Part shown: positions 5,089-7,612 of the stretch, one piece after another
How positions within the stretch are numbered: the first letter of the stretch is position 1
Layout: every line of letters begins with the position of its first letter
Assembly (NCBI GenBank): GCA_021820645.1
Contig: JAKADJ010000100.1
Coordinates: 1 to 7,612, forward strand
Reading direction: 5' to 3'
Length of the DNA: 7,612 nt
Source: Bacillota bacterium
GTDB lineage: Bacteria; Bacillota_E; Sulfobacillia; Sulfobacillales; Sulfobacillaceae
The notes under the pieces: generated by a model
Databases searched by the model: none
What the model saw: the letters and a program-made list of their open reading frames with translations, nothing else
What the model was told of the DNA's origin: nothing
Position numbers and translations under genes: made by a program

Positions 5089-5702
5089 TTTGCAAACCAT
5101 ATACAGGAAACAACCTCACCGGACCGTTAACGGGCAAATGGCGCTTTGAGGGAGGACCAACGTCTCATAGAGCAAAACCCACTAATAATGGATAGTCTCA
5201 CGTCTTGAGAAGCCGGGAGTTCCAGCCCACACCCACGACCCACCGTGGAGCCTATCCAGGCTGTGTTTCACAATAGTGAAATGGCCGTCTCCGCCGTAGT
5301 CGGAGCGAACTGACTGTGGTCTAACACCCGGTCTTATTACTGGTAGGACGGCTTCTCAACGATTAACGTAGATTCCGTCGGGATAAGACCACTCACAATG
5401 CCTTATCGAGTGGTGAGAAAAGCGATATCGCAGGACAGGTCATCATCGACCTCACCCCAATTTGGGAGTGGAGCTGCGCCTTCTCCACTGTCCATCACAG
5501 CCAAGCGGCGGCAATCCTTGCACCCGGCTTTCACTAAACCCATAGTCCGTATGACAACTAGGATCCTCAACAGCCAATCGGATGCTGACAAATTTTTCAG
5601 GGGACGCCATGGCCTCAATTTTGAAGCGCATATAGGAACGGTCTTTGAGCCCTGCTCCGCTCATAGAATGAGGAAGCGAAGCTTGTCTCGGAGGGAATCA
5701 CT
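5089..5702. other. About 600 bases without a recognisable gene
   Basis: I see no coding region I can support here. All three plus frames are broken by stops up to about 5395. The open frames after that, including a 106-codon one at 5398-5718, lack ribosome binding sites and show no known motifs; the minus-strand frames likewise. The stretch holds the hairpin cluster described separately. Its last 15 bases carry the ZIP gene's ribosome binding site (GGAGGG, 5690-5695). No convincing promoter for the ZIP gene was found. Confidence 0.6.
5204..5489 (+). ncRNA. Candidate structured RNA: chain of seven hairpins
   Basis: Successive helices on the plus strand are TCTCA/TGAGA (near 5206-5220), AGCC/GGCT (near 5249-5262), TTTCAC-AATA-GTGAAA (near 5267-5282), CTCCG/CGGAG (near 5289-5305), GGTCTTAT (5330-5337) with ATAAGACC (5383-5390) enclosing GACGG/CCGTC, CCACTC (5389-5394) with GAGTGG (5408-5413), and AGTGGAG (5467-5473) with CTCCACT (5483-5489). 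Alternatives compete with these: GTGGTCT (5316-5322) can also pair with AGACCAC (5386-5392), and GCCGTC (5284-5289) with GACGGC (5347-5352). No known RNA family was recognised, and the strand is not certain because most stems are perfect on both. It could be a mobile-element end, a relic, or a non-coding RNA. Confidence 0.3.
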
Positions 5703-6455
5703 ATGTGGACGATTATGACTCTCAGTTTTCTTTCGGGATTGTCGACCCCGCTGGGAGCGTTGATTGTCCTGCGCTTCCACACTCTGTCTCGGCCCGTATT
5801 GGCCTTTATTTTGGCGATGGCATCGGGCGTGATGGTGACCGTGGTGCTCACCGAGTTGCTGCCCAACAGTATCAAAACGGGTGGAATCGGCTGGTTCACG
5901 GTGGGTTGTTTGGGCGGCATCATCTTGATGGTCGGATTAGCCGCTCTGTGGCACCACGGGGATGCGGGAAGCCGGCCGGTCTCCACCAATAGTCGGCTCC
6001 GACAGACGGGTCAGTCGATCGCCTTGGCGATTACCGTTCACGATTTGCCGGAGGGGATAGCGATTGGAGCGGGCGATGCGGTTCATGCCCACTTGGGCCT
6101 CATCATCGCACTCGCCATTGCGCTGCATAACATCCCTGAGGGGATGAGTATCGCGGCGCCTCTGGCGATGAGCAGGATGTCACGGCGGAAAATCTTGGTC
6201 CTGACGGGTCTTATTAGTTTTGTCACTCCATTGGGTACGCTGCTGCCACTGCTATTCGGCGCCCTGTCTCCCACCCTCAGTGCGTTTTTCCTTGCCTTGG
6301 CCAGTGGGGCCATGCTGTATGTGGTCGTGAACGACACATTTCCCGAAGCCTGGCAGGCCCATAAAGAGGCCACCGTCTTCGGCGTTCTGGCCGGTGCCGC
6401 CGTCATGGTTGGCGTGGCTAGCTTTCACGCCGGCTGGCTTCCGGCCGTCTCGTAA
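5703..6455 (+). CDS. ZIP-family divalent metal transporter
   Basis: A 250-residue integral membrane protein of the ZIP (ZupT/GufA-like) family, which imports Zn2+ and other divalent cations such as Fe2+ or Mn2+. About eight hydrophobic segments are visible (roughly 1-25, 31-53, 62-83, 103-125, 129-153, 163-187, 191-212, 223-245). The metal site motifs are both present: VHDLPEGIAIG in segment 4 (His113, Glu117) and LHNIPEGMSIA in segment 5 (His142, Glu146). TELLPNS (Glu51) lies in segment 2 and NDTFPEA (Glu215) after segment 7. The cytoplasmic loop between segments 3 and 4 is short, with just HHGD as a possible metal-binding patch. The ATG is supported by GGAGGG seven bases upstream. Length matches bacterial ZIP proteins. 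It is monocistronic as far as can be seen, and convergent with the next gene. The metal preference is unknown, and no metal-responsive operator was recognised. Confidence 0.92.
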   Translation: MWTIMTLSFLSGLSTPLGALIVLRFHTLSRPVLAFILAMASGVMVTVVLTELLPNSIKTGGIGWFTVGCLGGIILMVGLAALWHHGDAGSRPVSTNSRLRQTGQSIALAITVHDLPEGIAIGAGDAVHAHLGLIIALAIALHNIPEGMSIAAPLAMSRMSRRKILVLTGLISFVTPLGTLLPLLFGALSPTLSAFFLALASGAMLYVVVNDTFPEAWQAHKEATVFGVLAGAAVMVGVASFHAGWLPAVS

Positions 6456-6460
6456 TCACG

Positions 6461-6482
6461 GGCGGCTTCTGCGAAGGACGCC
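6461..6482 (+). terminator. Hairpin between the convergent ZIP and methyltransferase genes
   Basis: GGCG (6461-6464) pairs with CGCC (6479-6482), and CTTC (6466-6469) with GAAG (6473-6476), separated by a small internal loop. It begins six bases after the ZIP stop codon in a 64-base convergent gap. It lacks a T-run, so termination is possible but not strongly indicated. Confidence 0.35.
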
Positions 6483-6519
6483 AGTGACGAATATCCCGCT
6501 AGCAGTCGCCGAGAGGGTT

Positions 6520-7612
6520 CTAGGGTTTGCGTGCCACGAGATAATCGATGCCCCCGGACGCCACAAGGTCTTTTGGCGAGGCTTGGGCAAACACCGCCGC
6601 CATGCGCGACTCTACGGCTTGGAACACGGTGGTCCGAACCGTGGGTGAGAGTCCCTCTGCCATCACGCCCAAATGGCCCCCTTGGTTCAAAAATTGCCAT
6701 GCAATCCGCCAGTCCGAAAACGTCAAAGCAATCGCCTGGTGCAGAGTACGTTCTACAGTCAACCCGAGATCTTGGCAAAGTTCGACAATCTCCCCCGAGC
6801 GATGGCCGGAGACCAAAAAGGGGCGGCCTGCATCGGTTAAAGCCTGGCGCAAAGGTAGAAAAATATCCATCCACGCACTCGACCAACTCGCGTCCACAAG
6901 AAAATCTAACGCCAACTGCCCGCCCGATCTTAAGACTCTCGTCAATTCGTGAATGACCGTGGCGGGGTCGCACAAGTGTAAAAACCAGGATCCCAGGATA
7001 TAATCGGCGCCGCCCGATGCTAGCGGCAGGCTCTCGGCCGGCGCGACTAGGAACCGCACCCAAGGGGTCGCCTGCGCCCGCTGGCGGGCTTGTTGGAGTT
7101 GGACCTGCGAAGGATCCGTGAGCAAGAGGATGCCCTCGGCACCCACAGAGTCCGCCAAGCCTCCATCGAATGCTAGCCGTCCGGTACCGGCCCCGACCTC
7201 CACGACGGCCGTGCCGGGCTCTGGAGCCGCAAAGCGGATGAAGGATTGGGCCTCTTCGGAATGTCGGGCATAGATGCTACGTAGTGCCGCATCGAATTCA
7301 AGACCGAATTGGCTGGCAAACTGTCCGGGGTTGGGGGTTGACGTTCCGCCGCTTTGGAGCTCGGTCCGGCGATTGCGGCTGATGATCAAATGTCCGCCGC
7401 GTTGACTCGCAAGCAACGTCCCTTTTTGGGCGTACATCGCCTGGTCGGCCGCGTGGAGCGCCTCTTCGAGATGGCCAGGTGCGTATTGGGCGCTCCCATA
7501 ACTCACGTGGGGCACGAGCGGGAAGTCTTCCGTCGCCGCGAGGGCTTGCAGCCGCTCATTAATCGCGAGCGCATAGGCTTGCGCCTCTAAGCCACGGGAG
7601 CCTCGACACCAC
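6520..7612 (-). CDS. GGDEF-domain / class I SAM-dependent methyltransferase fusion (N-terminus beyond the right edge)
   Basis: The frame is open from the right edge (last complete codon 7611-7609) to TAG at 6520, so the gene starts outside the window. The first visible part ends a GGDEF domain: INERLQAL, then VSYGSAQYAPG (compare the SxGxA strand of diguanylate cyclases), then the signature helix ADQAMYAQK (near 7449-7423). The GGDEF catalytic motif itself would lie upstream and cannot be checked. After a linker of about 30 residues comes a Rossmann methyltransferase: motif I VVEVGAGTGRLA (near 7206-7171), acidic end of strand 2 LLTDPS, APAESLPLASGGADYILGSWFLH (motifs II-III region), and VLRSGGQLALDF (post-motif). 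This pattern is of the Methyltransf_11/UbiE type; the acceptor is unknown. A GTG at 7515 could be called as a start for an isolated methyltransferase, but it falls inside the GGDEF fold and has no good ribosome binding site. Convergent with the ZIP gene. Confidence 0.82.
   Translation of the reverse strand, partial: WCRGSRGLEAQAYALAINERLQALAATEDFPLVPHVSYGSAQYAPGHLEEALHAADQAMYAQKGTLLASQRGGHLIISRNRRTELQSGGTSTPNPGQFASQFGLEFDAALRSIYARHSEEAQSFIRFAAPEPGTAVVEVGAGTGRLAFDGGLADSVGAEGILLLTDPSQVQLQQARQRAQATPWVRFLVAPAESLPLASGGADYILGSWFLHLCDPATVIHELTRVLRSGGQLALDFLVDASWSSAWMDIFLPLRQALTDAGRPFLVSGHRSGEIVELCQDLGLTVERTLHQAIALTFSDWRIAWQFLNQGGHLGVMAEGLSPTVRTTVFQAVESRMAAVFAQASPKDLVASGGIDYLVARKP

Noticed and set aside
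5351..5390. CAACGATTAACG followed by GGATAAGACC, loosely like the conserved R and S core elements of group I introns
   Set aside because: The R segment (GATTA) has no complementary TAATC in the S-like segment, so helix P7 cannot form, and no P3/P8 helices or flanking exons could be placed.
5089..5400. Search for a TnpB C-terminus or group II intron domain V in the hairpin-rich stretch
   Set aside because: No CxxC zinc-finger or DRDxNAA signature in any plus frame, and no domain V-like GAGC...GTTC hairpin was found.
5401..5420. CCTTATCGAGTGGTGAGA resembles the opening of a SAM-I (S-box) riboswitch
   Set aside because: The conserved GGCCC and GAAGCCCGGCAACC segments are absent downstream, and the next gene is a metal transporter about 280 bases away.
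5398..5718. A 106-codon plus-strand open frame
   Set aside because: No ribosome binding site, no recognisable motif, unusual Ser/Arg-rich composition, it overlaps the hairpin at 5467-5489, and it runs past the well-supported ZIP start in another frame.
6425..7063. A 212-codon minus-strand open frame
   Set aside because: It lies entirely over the methyltransferase and the ZIP 3' end in a different frame, with Arg/Gly/Pro-rich composition typical of a shadow frame.

Overview
The window looks like a chromosomal segment of a Gram-positive, Bacillota-type bacterium. Several genes carry strong AGGAGG-like ribosome binding sites, two genes appear to start at TTG, there is a lipobox-type lipoprotein, and base composition is balanced to moderately GC-rich. 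The gene mix would suit a Sulfobacillus- or Alicyclobacillus-like organism, but that is an inference from style, not from a marker gene.

Layout. Positions 1-4700 form a minus-strand block. Read in the direction of transcription it runs: ribose-5-phosphate isomerase A (rpiA), a small DUF962/Mpo1-like membrane protein, a short lipoprotein of unknown function, a trans-sulfuration PLP enzyme (cystathionine gamma-synthase/lyase type), an NAD(P)-dependent aldehyde dehydrogenase, and the first codons of another gene that runs off the left edge. Gaps of 56-175 bases hold hairpins, a clear intrinsic terminator after the lipoprotein gene and good Shine-Dalgarno sites. These are probably several short transcription units rather than one operon. 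The genes are metabolic housekeeping: pentose phosphate, sulfur amino acids and aldehyde oxidation.

Positions 4701-5702 hold about 1 kb with no intact gene. A plausible plus-strand promoter (extended -10, TGcTATACT) reads into it. Three hairpins follow, then a 41-codon reading frame with its own ribosome binding site. Its product contains GLDVSKAWH, which resembles the first catalytic-Asp motif of IS110-family recombinases but stops at once, so it looks like a decayed or truncated insertion sequence. After that comes a chain of about seven hairpins (5204-5489) that no coding frame explains. This is the most unusual part of the window.

Positions 5703-6455 encode a plus-strand ZIP-family metal transporter. 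It is convergent with a minus-strand gene (6520 to the right edge) whose visible part joins the C-terminal end of a GGDEF (diguanylate cyclase) domain to a class I SAM-dependent methyltransferase. The frame is open to the window edge, so the fusion is continuous in the sequence shown.
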